Shown: positions 42,288-51,935, counted from the first letter of the stretch. The stretch: DNA of 64,000 nt from Streptomyces sp. GESEQ-35 (GCF_017948485.1 NZ_JAFFSX010000028.1:97748-161747), one strand, 5' to 3'. Made by a program: numbers and translations. The notes: generated by a model from the sequence alone, not told the origin.

Positions 42288-42771
42288 GGGAATTGACCGG
42301 GGTCCGAGCAAGGTGTGGGCGTACGTCCGCAGCGCCCCCGGCACCTATGTCTGGCTGGGCATCCTGTTCGTGACGACCGTCGCGCTGCACCGTATGTCGC
42401 CGGAGTTCGAGGCGGAGTTCCTGCGGCAGCGGTCCACCAACATCCACGAGCTGTCGAGCAACCCGGTGCGGGTGCTGGTCGCCAGCGCGATGTGGATCGA
42501 CGGCGGGTACTGGTGGTCTGTGCGTCCGCGCATGTGCTCGCGTCGCTGATCAGCGAGGGCCGTGCCGACGTATCGGATCGCGGTGCCGTGGCGGTATCCG
42601 TACGCCGGTGTCGTGCTCCTTGTGTACGGGGTGCCCTTGGTGGCCGGACGCACCTTTACCGATCTCGGGCATTTCACGTCCGTACTGATCGGGCTGGCGT
42701 GCCGTCCGGTCGTCACAGGGCGGGTAACAGCACGGAATCCGAAGGAGACAGCTCCTGCCGCGAAGGGTTAA
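42286..42771 (+). pseudogene. Rhomboid-like membrane protein gene broken by internal deletions
   Basis: The N-terminal part from ATG 42286 is intact (VWAYVRSAPGTYVWLGILFV, HELSSNPVRVLVASAMWIDG) and ends early at 42549. A second piece (AHVLASLISEG) continues in another frame near 42527. The C-terminal part is in a third frame from 42568 (YRIAVPWRYPYAGVVLLVYG, then GRTFTDLGHFTSVLIGLA). The order matches a full-length Streptomyces rhomboid-like protein lacking two membrane stretches. Confidence 0.7.
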
Positions 42772-42780
42772 CGTCCCGGC

Positions 42781-44181
42781 ATGAGCAGCTCAAGCGGTGC
42801 CGTGAACGGCGGTATCTCCTTCTGGTACGCGGACGACGGCCTCCCGACGGTGCGGGAGCCGCTCGCCGGTGACGCGTCGGCGGATGTCGTGATCGTCGGC
42901 GGCGGATACACGGGACTGTGGACCGCGTACTACCTGAAGAAGGCGGCGCCCTTCCTCCGTATCACCGTCCTGGAGCAGAAGTTCTGCGGGTACGGGGCCT
43001 CGGGGCGGAACGGCGGGTGGCTGTACAACGGGATCGCGGGGCGCGACCGGTACGCGAAACTGCACGGCCACGAGGCCGCAGTGCGGTTGCAGCAGGCCAT
43101 GAACGCCACCGTCGGCGAGGTCGTCGCGGTGGCCGAGGCGGAAGGCATCGAGGCGGATGTCCATCGGGGCGGGGTCCTCGAAGTCGCCTGTACGCCTGCG
43201 CAGTTGGCGCGGCTGAAGGCCTTCCATGAGCACGAGCTGTCGTACGGCGAGAAGGACCGCGAGCTGTACGGCGCCCGCGAGACCGCCGAGCGGGTCCGGG
43301 TGCTGGATGCCGTCGGGTCCAGCTGGACGCCCCACGGGGCGCGGGTGCATCCGGTGAAGCTGGTGAAGGGGCTGGCGGCGGCCGTCGAGGCGCTCGGGGT
43401 GGTCATTCACGAGCGGACGCCGGTGACGGAGATCCGGCCGAAGCATGCGGTGACGCCGTACGGGACCGTCCGGGCGCCGTATGTGCTGCGCTGCACCGAG
43501 GGGTTCACGGCCGGCCTGAAGGGTCAGAAGCGCACCTGGCTGCCCATGAACTCCTCCATGATCGCGACCGAGCCGCTCACCGACGAGCAGTGGGAGTCGG
43601 TCGGCTGGGACGGACGGGAGACGCTGGGCGACATGGCGCACGCCTATATGTACGCGCAGCGCACCGCCGACGGGCGGATCGCACTGGGCGGGCGCGGGGC
43701 GCCGTACCGCTTCGGGTCGCGGACCGACAACGACGGGCGGACGCAGCAGGCGACGATCGAGGCACTGCGCGAGATCCTCGTGCGGTTCTTCCCGTCGCTC
43801 GCCGGAGTACGGATCGAGCACGCCTGGTCGGGAGTGCTGGGCGTGCCGCGCGACTGGTGCGCGACCGTCACGCTGGACCGGTCGACGGGGATCGGCTGGG
43901 CGGGCGGCTACGTCGGCTCGGGCGTCGCCACCGCGAACCTCGCCGCGCGCACCCTGCGGGACCTGGTCCAGCAGGACTCGGGCCAGGGCAGCCGGACGGA
44001 ACTCACCGATCTGCCGTGGGTCGGGCACAAGGTCCGCAAGTGGGAACCGGAGCCGCTGCGCTGGCTGGGCGTGCACGGCATGTACGCCACGTATCGGGCG
44101 GCGGACCGGCGGGAGTCGGCGACGCACAGTGGTGAGTCTTCGCGGCTTGCCAGGTGGGCGGATCGGGTTGCGGGGCGGTGA
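42781..44181 (+). CDS. FAD-dependent amine/amino-acid oxidoreductase (DadA type)
   Basis: 466 aa. The N-terminal dinucleotide fold is VVIVGGGYTGLWTAYYLKK (near residue 37), then CGYGASGRNGGWLYNG as in D-amino-acid oxidase/gamma-glutamylputrescine oxidase-type enzymes. The C-terminal FAD contact is WAGGYVGSGVATANLAARTL. It probably oxidises an amine or amino acid in the cytoplasm. Confidence 0.88.
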   Translation: MSSSSGAVNGGISFWYADDGLPTVREPLAGDASADVVIVGGGYTGLWTAYYLKKAAPFLRITVLEQKFCGYGASGRNGGWLYNGIAGRDRYAKLHGHEAAVRLQQAMNATVGEVVAVAEAEGIEADVHRGGVLEVACTPAQLARLKAFHEHELSYGEKDRELYGARETAERVRVLDAVGSSWTPHGARVHPVKLVKGLAAAVEALGVVIHERTPVTEIRPKHAVTPYGTVRAPYVLRCTEGFTAGLKGQKRTWLPMNSSMIATEPLTDEQWESVGWDGRETLGDMAHAYMYAQRTADGRIALGGRGAPYRFGSRTDNDGRTQQATIEALREILVRFFPSLAGVRIEHAWSGVLGVPRDWCATVTLDRSTGIGWAGGYVGSGVATANLAARTLRDLVQQDSGQGSRTELTDLPWVGHKVRKWEPEPLRWLGVHGMYATYRAADRRESATHSGESSRLARWADRVAGR

Positions 44182-44227
44182 GCCAAGCGGGTCGGGCGAA
44201 GTCGACGGCGGTTCGGCAGCGCCCTGA

Positions 44228-44282
44228 AGGGGCGCGGGGCTGTATCGATATGCGGCTCTGCCGCGCGGGCGCTCCCCGCCCG
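44228..44282 (+). repeat. GC-rich interspersed repeat, copy 3
   Basis: AGGGGCGCGGGGCTG, then TATCGATATGCGGCTCTGCC, as in the copy at 18395, after which it diverges. It lies between the oxidoreductase and the MFS remnant. Confidence 0.75.
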
Positions 44283-44283
44283 C

Positions 44284-44469
44284 TCAGGGCACCGATTCCG
44301 GCACCGGTGCATTGGCCGGGGCGCCGTACTTCGGGGCCTTCGCCGTCACCATGAGGCCTGCGATCAGACCGGCCAGCAGCATGATGTTCACGATGGTCGC
44401 GTCCAGGATGACCATCAGCTGAGCGAGGGCGATGACCACCAGGCCCCACCAGCGTCGGGATTCTTCCTG
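44284..44469 (-). pseudogene. Deletion remnant of a DHA2-type MFS drug transporter
   Basis: The minus frame reads SRRWWGLVVIALAQLMVILD, then ATIVNI, which is the typical first helix of EmrB/QacA-type pumps. It passes without a break into MLLAGLIAGLMVTAKAPKYG and a stop, which resembles the extreme C-terminus of the same family. About 400 internal codons are missing but the frame is kept. No in-frame start exists; it begins at the stop of the quinone-reductase gene. Confidence 0.7.
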
Positions 44470-44470
44470 T

Positions 44471-45451
44471 TCATGGCTCCAGTACGACCTTTCCGGTGGT
44501 TCCGCGGGTCTCCAGCGCGCGGTGCGCGGCGGCCGCCTCGGCGAGCGGGAAGCGCTGCACGGCCGGGGTGAGGCGGCCCTCGGCGGCCTCGGCGAGGGCG
44601 CGCAGTTCGAGGGTGCGTACGGGGTTCGGGCCGCCCGCCTTCCGCATCATCACGGGCCCGAGGACCTGCTCGGTCACGCCTTCGACGACGTATGCCGCGC
44701 CGTCCTGGAGTCCCTCGCCGGACCAGCCGAAGACGAGGTGCTGCCCGCCCGGCCCGAGCAGGTCCACGGCGGCACGGGCGACGTCGCCTCCCACCCCGTC
44801 GAAGACGACGGTCGCGGCCCGTCCGCCCAGGAAGGCGCGGACCTTGTCCGGCCAGGCGGGGTCCTTGTAGTCGACGGCGAGATCGGCGCCGTTCGCCTGT
44901 ACACGCGCGGTCTTCTCCGGGCCGCCCGCCAGGCCGATCACGGTGGCGCCTGCGCCCCGCGCGTACTGCACGAGCAGGGTGCCGATGCCGCCGGCTGCCG
45001 CCGGGATCACGGCCACCGAGTCCGGGCCGAGCTCGGTGAACTGAAGGATTCCCATCGTCGTACGGCCCGTGCCGATCATGGCGACGGCCTGCGCGAAGTC
45101 CAGGCGCTCGGGGATCTCGTGGACGCGGTCGACATCGGTGACGGCCAGCTCGGCGTACCCTCCGGGCGCGAAACCGAGGTGGGCGACCACGCGCTTGCCG
45201 AGCCACAGCGCGGCGACGCCGTCGCCGAGGGACTCGATCACGCCGGCGACCTCGCGGCCGGGGATGCTGGGGAGAGCCGGGGGTTCGGGCAGCGGGCCCT
45301 GCATGCCCTCCCGCAGCGCGGTGTCGAGGAGGTGGACTCCGGCCGCTTCGACGGCGATACGGACCTGGCCCGGGCCCGGCAGCGGATCTTCGGCCTCTTC
45401 GTAGGTGAGGTTCTCGGCCGGGCCGAAGGTATACAGGCGAATGGCGTGCAT
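44471..45451 (-). CDS. Zinc-independent quinone oxidoreductase (MDR family)
   Basis: 326 aa from ATG 45451 (MHAIRLYTFGPAENLTYEEA). GroES-like front domain, then a Rossmann domain with VIPAAAGGIGTLLVQYARG (near residue 150). The catalytic and structural zinc cysteines of alcohol dehydrogenases are absent, which fits NADPH:quinone reductases. It was probably once in an operon with the MFS gene now reduced to a remnant. Confidence 0.88.
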   Translation of the reverse strand: MHAIRLYTFGPAENLTYEEAEDPLPGPGQVRIAVEAAGVHLLDTALREGMQGPLPEPPALPSIPGREVAGVIESLGDGVAALWLGKRVVAHLGFAPGGYAELAVTDVDRVHEIPERLDFAQAVAMIGTGRTTMGILQFTELGPDSVAVIPAAAGGIGTLLVQYARGAGATVIGLAGGPEKTARVQANGADLAVDYKDPAWPDKVRAFLGGRAATVVFDGVGGDVARAAVDLLGPGGQHLVFGWSGEGLQDGAAYVVEGVTEQVLGPVMMRKAGGPNPVRTLELRALAEAAEGRLTPAVQRFPLAEAAAAHRALETRGTTGKVVLEP

Positions 45452-45508
45452 GGCGGGCTCCTGGGCGATCACTCGGTATGCGCTCGGTATGGCGCCCACT
45501 CTTCAACC

Positions 45509-46681
45509 TCAAGCTTGCTTGAGGTCAAGGGTGTTCCGGCGGTCGTGCCGCCCGAGCGCGAGTGAGACCGCCGTGAGCGCACTGTTGAAGGAGACCTCGG
45601 AGAGCACGCCCGGGGCGGCGACCTGGTCGCCGGCGAGGTAGACGTCGTCGCCGCGGTCCACGGCGGGCCGGTCGCGCCAGCTGGTGCCGGGCAGGTCGAC
45701 GGCGCCGGTACGGCCGTACGCCACGGCCTCACTCCGCCAGGTGACGCGTCCGCGCCAGCCCTCGAAGGCGAGGTCGAGCAGCCGCTCGGCACGGGCGATG
45801 CCGTCGGCCCGGGACTCGTGCGGGGCGATCGGGATCTGCCCCTGGACGAGTTGCTCACCGGCCGGCGCGAGCGACCGGTCCTGCGCGGTGAACCGCTCCA
45901 GCCAGCCGGGGGAGTCCAGATCGGAGACGACGAAGGCGTCCCCGCGCCGGGTCCGCACCGCGAGGTCGATGAGCGCCGTACGCCCGCTCGTCCACGTCAA
46001 GGAGTCGTCCTTGAGCAGGCGGCGGGCGGCGTCGAGGGAGGTGGCGACGACGACAGGGGTGTCCGTCGGGAGAGTGTCGACCCGGGACAGGGTCTCCATC
46101 CGCACGCCCAGATTCCACGCCCGGGCGGCCATCCGGTCGATGAGGGTGGCCCAGCCGCCGCGCGGATAGTGCGCCTCCGGCGGCAGCTTGGTGGCGCGCC
46201 GCAGCCGCTCCTGCACGAACGCGGCGGACAGGCTGCCCGGGTCGTGGTGGAAGAGGGCGACGGCGGAGTAGTGCGCGGCGGCGCGGGCTCCCTCCTCGCC
46301 CGCCTCCCGCTCGGCCCATGTCATGAAGTCGACGTCGACGGGCGCCTGTCGGGCACTGCGGCGGAGCAGCTTGAGCATGGCGAAGGGCGGGGTGCGGCGC
46401 AGTACGCCGTGGTGCTTCAGCCGCAGCCGGGCGGCCTCCAGGGGCGGGATCGGGGCGAGCGGGCCGATGAGGTCGCGCTGCATGAGCCAGGCCCAGTGCG
46501 GGCCGCCGTTGTAGAGGGCGTGCGGGCCCTCGTTCGTCCGGTACGGCCCCTCCGCGGTCCGTGCTCGCCCGCCGAGGGTGTGATGGGCTTCGTGCACGGT
46601 GACCTTGGCGCCCGCCTCGGCGGCGGTGATGGCCGCGGTGAGTCCGGCGAAGCCGCCGCCGATGACGGTGATGCGGTGCAT
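45509..46681 (-). CDS. NAD(P)/FAD-dependent oxidoreductase (phytoene-desaturase-like)
   Basis: 390 aa from ATG 46681. The FAD motif ITVIGGGFAGLTAAITAAEA starts at residue 3 and is followed by the E-x-H-HTLGGRART glycine/arginine motif of the amine-oxidase/carotenoid-desaturase group. The C-terminal FAD contact is DDVYLAGDQVAAPG. No carotenoid genes are near, so the substrate is open. Confidence 0.85.
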   Translation of the reverse strand: MHRITVIGGGFAGLTAAITAAEAGAKVTVHEAHHTLGGRARTAEGPYRTNEGPHALYNGGPHWAWLMQRDLIGPLAPIPPLEAARLRLKHHGVLRRTPPFAMLKLLRRSARQAPVDVDFMTWAEREAGEEGARAAAHYSAVALFHHDPGSLSAAFVQERLRRATKLPPEAHYPRGGWATLIDRMAARAWNLGVRMETLSRVDTLPTDTPVVVATSLDAARRLLKDDSLTWTSGRTALIDLAVRTRRGDAFVVSDLDSPGWLERFTAQDRSLAPAGEQLVQGQIPIAPHESRADGIARAERLLDLAFEGWRGRVTWRSEAVAYGRTGAVDLPGTSWRDRPAVDRGDDVYLAGDQVAAPGVLSEVSFNSALTAVSLALGRHDRRNTLDLKQA

Positions 46682-46860
46682 GGCTGGGGGTCTCCCTTGT
46701 TCTTGGGGTCGCCTTTTCTCTGCGTTGCTGTGCATACGACGGTGGGAGGGCCCCGGAATGTGACATGACTGCCGGCTCTTATGAGTCTGCGCAGGTCAGA
46801 GGGATTGTCAGTGGCCTGGTGCAGCATGAGGTGTGATGCGGGTGTGACGGGAGGCAGGGC

Positions 46861-47529
46861 GTGGCGAAGAAGGCAGGGGCCGTGAAGGGTGCGAAGCGGC
46901 CGGAGGTGCGGTTGCCGGTCCTGGAGCCGTACGGCGGCGGGGAGTTGGAGCCGGACGGGGACTATGACGGGCTGGAGTTCCGGGAGGCCGACTTCGCCGG
47001 GCAGGACGGCGGGGGCGCCCGCTTCATGGACTGCACGCTGACGGGCTGCGCGCTGGACGAGACGCGACTGCACCGCGCCCGCTTCCTCGACTCGGTCCTC
47101 ACGGCCCCGCGCGGCGTCGGCACCGACCTCGCGGAGGCGACCCTGCGCGATGTCGAGCTGCTGGACGCGCGGCTCGGCGGAACCCAGCTGCACGGCGCCG
47201 TTCTGGAACGCGTCGTCATCCGCGGCGGCAAGATCGACTACCTGAATCTGCGCGCCGCCCGCCTCAGAGACGTCGTCTTCGAGAACTGCGTCCTGGTCGA
47301 ACCGGACTTCGGCGGTGCCCGCCTGGAGCGGGTGGAGTTCCCGGGTTGCGTCCTCAAGGAGGCGGACCTCACCTCGGCGACGATGACGGACGTCGACCTC
47401 AGGGACGCGGCGGAGCTGGGCATCGCCCGCGGCGTGGACCGGCTGTCGGGGGCGGTGATCAGCTCGGGGCAACTGCTGGATCTGGCGGGGGTGCTGGCGG
47501 GGGCGTTGGGGATTCGGGTGGACGGGTGA
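46861..47529 (+). CDS. Pentapeptide-repeat protein
   Basis: 222 aa from GTG 46861. From residue 40 it shows successive A(D/N)LxX-type units (READFAGQDGG, TLTGCALDETRLHRARF, NLRAARLRDVVFENCVLVEP, DFGGARLERVEFPGCVLKEA). It should form a right-handed quadrilateral beta-helix; some relatives mimic DNA and protect gyrase, but nothing here shows the target. Confidence 0.88.
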   Translation: MAKKAGAVKGAKRPEVRLPVLEPYGGGELEPDGDYDGLEFREADFAGQDGGGARFMDCTLTGCALDETRLHRARFLDSVLTAPRGVGTDLAEATLRDVELLDARLGGTQLHGAVLERVVIRGGKIDYLNLRAARLRDVVFENCVLVEPDFGGARLERVEFPGCVLKEADLTSATMTDVDLRDAAELGIARGVDRLSGAVISSGQLLDLAGVLAGALGIRVDG

Positions 47530-47566
47530 TGCGGTGACGGGGCGGCTCCGCGATAGGTTGCCCGGC

Positions 47567-48079
47567 GTGATCCTCGCCCCTCTCGCCCTCACCGCCGACC
47601 ACGACATCCCGGCCCCGCTCCTCACCGAACTCACGGCCCTGTACGCCTCGGACCGCGCGTTCCAGGCCCTCAGCGGCGACTTCCCCGACCCGGACGACAT
47701 CCGCCCGGAACAGGTGGCGGTGGCGTTGGCCGACGAGTTGGCGAACCCGGATGTGGAGGTGCTGCTGGCGAGGAGCGAGGGCGTGCTGGTCGGGGTGGCG
47801 ATCACGCTCGCCCACCACCCCGACCCGGCGGACCCGGACCCGTGGATCGGCCTGCTGATGGTGGATGCGACGGCCCAACGCCAGGGATACGGAAGCCAGT
47901 TGGCGTCCCTCGTCGAGAACCGCTTCCGCACCGCGGGCCGCACCGCCGTGCGCCTTGCCGTCCTCGCCGGCAACCCCAAGGCCCTCGCCTTCTGGACAGC
48001 CCTTGGCTACGAGGTCGTCGACCACCGCGAGGACCGCCGCCTCGCCCGCCCGTGCGCGGTGTTGCGCAAGGAGCTGTAG
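47567..48079 (+). CDS. GNAT-family N-acetyltransferase
   Basis: 170 aa from GTG 47567; GTG 47534 would add 11 residues lacking a domain. The acetyl-CoA loop is VDATAQRQGYGSQLASLVEN, then VLAGNPKALAFWTALGYEVV. Substrate unknown. It follows the pentapeptide gene closely. Confidence 0.85.
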   Translation: MILAPLALTADHDIPAPLLTELTALYASDRAFQALSGDFPDPDDIRPEQVAVALADELANPDVEVLLARSEGVLVGVAITLAHHPDPADPDPWIGLLMVDATAQRQGYGSQLASLVENRFRTAGRTAVRLAVLAGNPKALAFWTALGYEVVDHREDRRLARPCAVLRKEL

Positions 48080-48269
48080 GGACTGCCGGGGGGGGCGAAC
48101 TTTTTTCGGTGGCCCGCGCGCCCTGTTGTGGCCGGTGCCGGCGGTCGCCTTCGAGCTCGTTCGCGGTGCCATGATCTGAGAGTCGCCGGCCGCCGTGCTC
48201 GAACCCGCGGCCCGCCTCGCACCTGCGCGCGGCAACCGGAATCAGGACGCGGCCGCCTGTCCGCTCCGC

Positions 48270-49289
48270 TCAGGCCGACCGCTTCCGAGCCGACGACTTC
48301 TTGGCCGGTGTCTTCTTCGCCGTGCTCTTGGCGGTCGTCGACTTCTTCGCGGCCTGCGTCGACTTGGCCGTCTTCTTCGCGGACGCAGCTGTCCTCTTCG
48401 CGGCCGTCTTCTTGGCCGTCGTCTTCTTGCCGGCGGGCTGCTTGGGGGCGGCGCGGGCGGTCTTGCGGGCCGGGAGGCGTCTGACCTCGGCGGATTCCTC
48501 CTCGGTCTCCTCGCCGCGGGACTCCTTCGCGTCCCGCACGCTCTTCTCCAGGGCGGCCATCAGGTCCAGGACCTTGCCGCCCTTCGCGGGTTCGGGGGCC
48601 TCGGGCGGTGCCTCGCCGGCGGCTTTCGCGGCGATGACCTCCTCGACGGCCTCGCGGTATTCGTCGTGCAGATCCTCGAGGTCGACCTCGCCCAGCGTGT
48701 CCATCAGGGCGTCCGCGAGGTCGAGCTCCTTGTCGCGGACCGTGACGCCGGCGTCGGGAGCGACGCCCTCGGGTTCGCGGACCTCGTCAGGCCAGAGCAG
48801 CCCGTGCATGGCGATCGCGTCGCCGACCACCCGCAGCATGCCCAGCCGCTCCCGCCCCCGCAGCGCGAATTTCGCGATGGCGACCTTGTTGCTCCGTTTG
48901 AGTGCCTCGCGCAGCAGCGTGTACGGCTTGGCGGCCGGGGCACCGCTCGCCGCGAGGTAGTAGGCGGCGTCCATCTGGAGCGGGTCGATCCGGTCGTTCG
49001 GCACGAACGCCACGATCTCGATCGTCTTGGCGGTGGGCAGCGGGAGGGAGGCCAGGTCCTCGTCGGTGATCGGGATGAGCGAGCCGTCCGCGTCCTCGTA
49101 CGCCTTGCCGATCTCCGCCTGGGTGACCTCGCGGTCCTCCAGTTCGCAGACCTTGCGGTAGCGGATGCGGCCGCCGTCCTCCGTATGGATCTGGCGGAAG
49201 GAGATCGAGTGGCTCTCGGTGGCGTTCACCAGCTTGATCGGGATGCTGACCAGGCCGAACGAGATGGCGCCGTTCCATATGGATCGCAC
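48270..49289 (-). CDS. ku: Ku DNA end-binding protein
   Basis: 339 aa from GTG 49289 (VRSIWNGAISFGLVSIPIKL). The bacterial Ku core domain runs to about residue 255 (FRQIHTEDGGRIRYRKVCEL, LLREALKRSNKVAIAKFALR). The C-terminus is a Lys/Ala/Thr-rich tail (KKTTAKKTAAKRTAASAKK) that binds DNA in actinobacterial Ku. It acts in non-homologous end joining. No LigD gene is in the window. Confidence 0.95.
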   Translation of the reverse strand: MRSIWNGAISFGLVSIPIKLVNATESHSISFRQIHTEDGGRIRYRKVCELEDREVTQAEIGKAYEDADGSLIPITDEDLASLPLPTAKTIEIVAFVPNDRIDPLQMDAAYYLAASGAPAAKPYTLLREALKRSNKVAIAKFALRGRERLGMLRVVGDAIAMHGLLWPDEVREPEGVAPDAGVTVRDKELDLADALMDTLGEVDLEDLHDEYREAVEEVIAAKAAGEAPPEAPEPAKGGKVLDLMAALEKSVRDAKESRGEETEEESAEVRRLPARKTARAAPKQPAGKKTTAKKTAAKRTAASAKKTAKSTQAAKKSTTAKSTAKKTPAKKSSARKRSA

Positions 49290-49348
49290 GTGCAGCACCC
49301 CTCAGAGACCTTTTGTCGCCGTTTGCGGGAGATTCCCATCGTATGGCG

Positions 49349-50758
49349 TCAGGGCTGGTCCGGCCTGCCCTCCCCGTACAGCCACTCCTGCCAGATGCGC
49401 GTGAAGTTCTTGCCCGGCGCCTTCCGCTCGACGTACGCCGTGAAGTCGTCGGTGTCCGCGTTGCCGTGGCGGTGGGTGGCGGCCCAGCCCTGGATGATCT
49501 CGTAGAAGGTGTCGTCGCCGACCGTCTGCCGGATCTTGTGGAGGACCATCGCGCCACGTTCGTAGACGGGAGGGTCGGAGATGTGCGCGGCGTCGGTCGG
49601 CTTGGCGGGCGGGAAGTCCCAGATCGCCTCGTTGTCCTCGGCATCGTCGTAGTACTCACCGTCGTACAGCGCGTCGAAGATCTCCTGGGCGGTGTCGCCG
49701 TCGTGGTCCTCCTGGTACAGCCACTCCGCGTAGGTCGCGAAGCCCTCGTTGAGCCACATGTCCCGCCAGGTCTTCGGGGAGACGGAGTCGCCGTACCACT
49801 GGTGGGCGAGTTCGTGGACGAGGAGTTCCGTGCTGGGGGCGCCGGGGAAGACGGGGCGGTTCTGGGTCTCCAGGGCGTAGTCGATGTCGTCCTCGCGCTC
49901 GACGATCGCGCCGGTGGAGGAGAAGGGGTACGGGCCGAAGTTGTACTCGGCCCACTCCATGATCTCGGGGAGCTCCGCCAGCACCTTTTTGCTCGCCTCG
50001 GCCTGGTCGGGGTCCACGGCCGTGTACACGGGCAGATCGCCCGCGACGGTGCTGCGGCTGATGTCGTAGTCGCCCACGGCGAGCGTGGCGGCGTGACTCG
50101 CCATGGGCTCCGCGGTGTGCCAGGTGAAGGTCGTACGGCGGCCCGTGCTCGTCTCGTTGGTCAACTCCCCGTTGGAGACGGCCTCCAGGCCCTTCGGCAC
50201 GGTCACTTCGAGGTCGTACGTCGCCTTGTCGGACGGGTGGTGACTGCCCGGGAACCAGGCCATGGACCCCATCGGCTCACCGAGCGCCAGGGCGCCGTCC
50301 GCGGTGGGCAGCCAGCCCTCCTGTGAGCCGTCCGGGTCGGTGAGCGTCTCGGGGGTGCCGGAGTAGCGGACGGTGACGCGGAAGGTGTTCCCGTCGGCCA
50401 GGTCGTGGCGCGGACGGACGGTCAGTTCCTGGCCGGCGCGGTTCCAGCGGGCGGGCTCGGAGTCCACGGTGACGGCCTCGACGTCCATGCCCTCGAAATC
50501 GAGGTCGAGGGCGGAGAGGTCCTGGGTGGCCGTGGCCGTGATCTCGGCGGTGCCGGAGAGGTGCTGTGCCTCGGGGACGAAGTCGAGGGTGAGGCCGTAG
50601 TGCGTGACGTCGTAGCCGTCGTTGCCCGCCTTGGGAAAGTACGGGTCGCGCACGCCCGAACCGCCGGGGGTGCCGGTGACTCCGCTGCCGCACGCGGTCA
50701 GTGCGAGGGCGAGCAGAGCGAGGGCGCAGGCCGGGACAACGGGTGCAGATCGGGACAC
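49349..50758 (-). CDS. Secreted M1-family metallopeptidase lipoprotein
   Basis: 469 aa. A signal peptide with lipobox LALTAC. The zinc site HELAHQWYGDSV is followed by the third ligand in LNEGFATYAEWL, the standard M1 arrangement. It is shorter than aminopeptidase N because the C-terminal domain is missing, as in other actinobacterial exported M1 enzymes. It probably trims peptides outside the membrane. Confidence 0.9.
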   Translation of the reverse strand: MSRSAPVVPACALALLALALTACGSGVTGTPGGSGVRDPYFPKAGNDGYDVTHYGLTLDFVPEAQHLSGTAEITATATQDLSALDLDFEGMDVEAVTVDSEPARWNRAGQELTVRPRHDLADGNTFRVTVRYSGTPETLTDPDGSQEGWLPTADGALALGEPMGSMAWFPGSHHPSDKATYDLEVTVPKGLEAVSNGELTNETSTGRRTTFTWHTAEPMASHAATLAVGDYDISRSTVAGDLPVYTAVDPDQAEASKKVLAELPEIMEWAEYNFGPYPFSSTGAIVEREDDIDYALETQNRPVFPGAPSTELLVHELAHQWYGDSVSPKTWRDMWLNEGFATYAEWLYQEDHDGDTAQEIFDALYDGEYYDDAEDNEAIWDFPPAKPTDAAHISDPPVYERGAMVLHKIRQTVGDDTFYEIIQGWAATHRHGNADTDDFTAYVERKAPGKNFTRIWQEWLYGEGRPDQP

Positions 50759-50796
50759 GTCTGTGATCCTAGGCGGGCCATGACAACATCGCGTAC

Positions 50797-51297
50797 GTGC
50801 TCGACATCGGCTACGCCCTTTCCACCCGTTTCCCCGACCCGCCCCAGACCGACTACCGCCGCGCGGACGTCCGCGCGCTGCGGCACGACCTGTTCTGCGG
50901 CGACGTCTATCTCGCCGACACCAAGGCGGACCGGGAATTGTCCACAGCCTGGGGATGGGTGCCGGTGCTGGACTTCGCGTGGGCGCTGTGCGACATCGCG
51001 GAGCGGATCGACCGCGATCCTGCGGGGTCCCGGGCCTCCCGGCCGCAGCACGCCGAACTTGACTTCACCGAGTCCACCGACCGCCTGCTCTTCGAGCGCC
51101 GCTTCGGGTGGGTGGACATCGAGGCCGACTGGATGCCGGCGGAGGAGGCACCGCTGAACTTCTCCCACGCGGAGTTGCGGCGGGAGGCGCGGGACTTTCT
51201 CCATGACCTGATCGCGGACCTGTGCGATCTGCATGACGACCTCGCGGAGAATCCGGCGATCTGGACGTTGCAGTCGAGGTTTCCGCGGGTTGCGTGA
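50797..51297 (+). CDS. Hypothetical protein
   Basis: 166 aa from GTG 50797 (VLDIGYALSTRFPDPPQTDY). A soluble alpha/beta protein with features such as DLFCGDVYLADTKADRELS and ARDFLHDLIADLCDLHDDLA. Widely seen in Streptomyces, probably of immunity- or antirestriction-like size, but no function is known to me. Confidence 0.75.
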   Translation: MLDIGYALSTRFPDPPQTDYRRADVRALRHDLFCGDVYLADTKADRELSTAWGWVPVLDFAWALCDIAERIDRDPAGSRASRPQHAELDFTESTDRLLFERRFGWVDIEADWMPAEEAPLNFSHAELRREARDFLHDLIADLCDLHDDLAENPAIWTLQSRFPRVA

Positions 51298-51340
51298 GGT
51301 CCGCCGAAGCTCTGACGTCCACCGGCAGTGCCGACGGCTC

Positions 51341-51907
51341 TCAGCCGTCCCTGCGCCGTGAGTGCAGATGGCCGTCGAGCGGGAAGGCCGGTGGCGCGGC
51401 GGGCAGGACCCGGTCGAAGGCGTAGCGGCTCTTGTGTGCGACCCGGCACGAGGCCGGGTTGTCGACCTGGTGCAGGAGTTCCAGCCGTGTGAGGTGGTCG
51501 GCACCCAGCTGGTTGAAGGCCCATCCGGTGAGGGCCTCCAGAGCGCGGGGCGCCACTCCGCGTCCGCGAGCGTGCGCCGCGGTCCAGTAGCCCACCTCGG
51601 CCGAGGGCTTGCCGGGTGCCACTTCCTTGAGGATCACATGCCCGACCAACTGCCGCCGATCGGCTCCGGGTTGCGTCTCCAGGACCGCGAAGCCGAACCG
51701 GTCACCCACCGCCCAGCCCTGCTCCTGGGCCCGGACCCACTGCAACGCGTCCGCGGCGCTCTCCACGTCGAAGCTCGTCCGGCGACGCGACACCAGATCC
51801 AGGCCCACCTCGACCAGTGCGTCGACATCGGCCGGGCACCAGGGGCGGAGAACGAGGGCGGGTGCGGACGTCGTCGCGTCCACATGCAGTACGACGGTGT
51901 CATGCAC
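51341..51907 (-). CDS. RimJ/RimL-type GNAT acetyltransferase
   Basis: 188 aa. Front motif ALVLRPWCPADVDALVEVGL; acetyl-CoA loop VGYWTAAHARGRGVAPRALE; then LELLHQVDNPASCRVAHKSR, the pattern of ribosomal-protein or small-molecule N-acetyltransferases. Substrate unknown. Confidence 0.88.
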   Translation of the reverse strand: MHDTVVLHVDATTSAPALVLRPWCPADVDALVEVGLDLVSRRRTSFDVESAADALQWVRAQEQGWAVGDRFGFAVLETQPGADRRQLVGHVILKEVAPGKPSAEVGYWTAAHARGRGVAPRALEALTGWAFNQLGADHLTRLELLHQVDNPASCRVAHKSRYAFDRVLPAAPPAFPLDGHLHSRRRDG

Positions 51908-51935
51908 CCGCCCATCGTATGAGGTTCGTGGTGAC

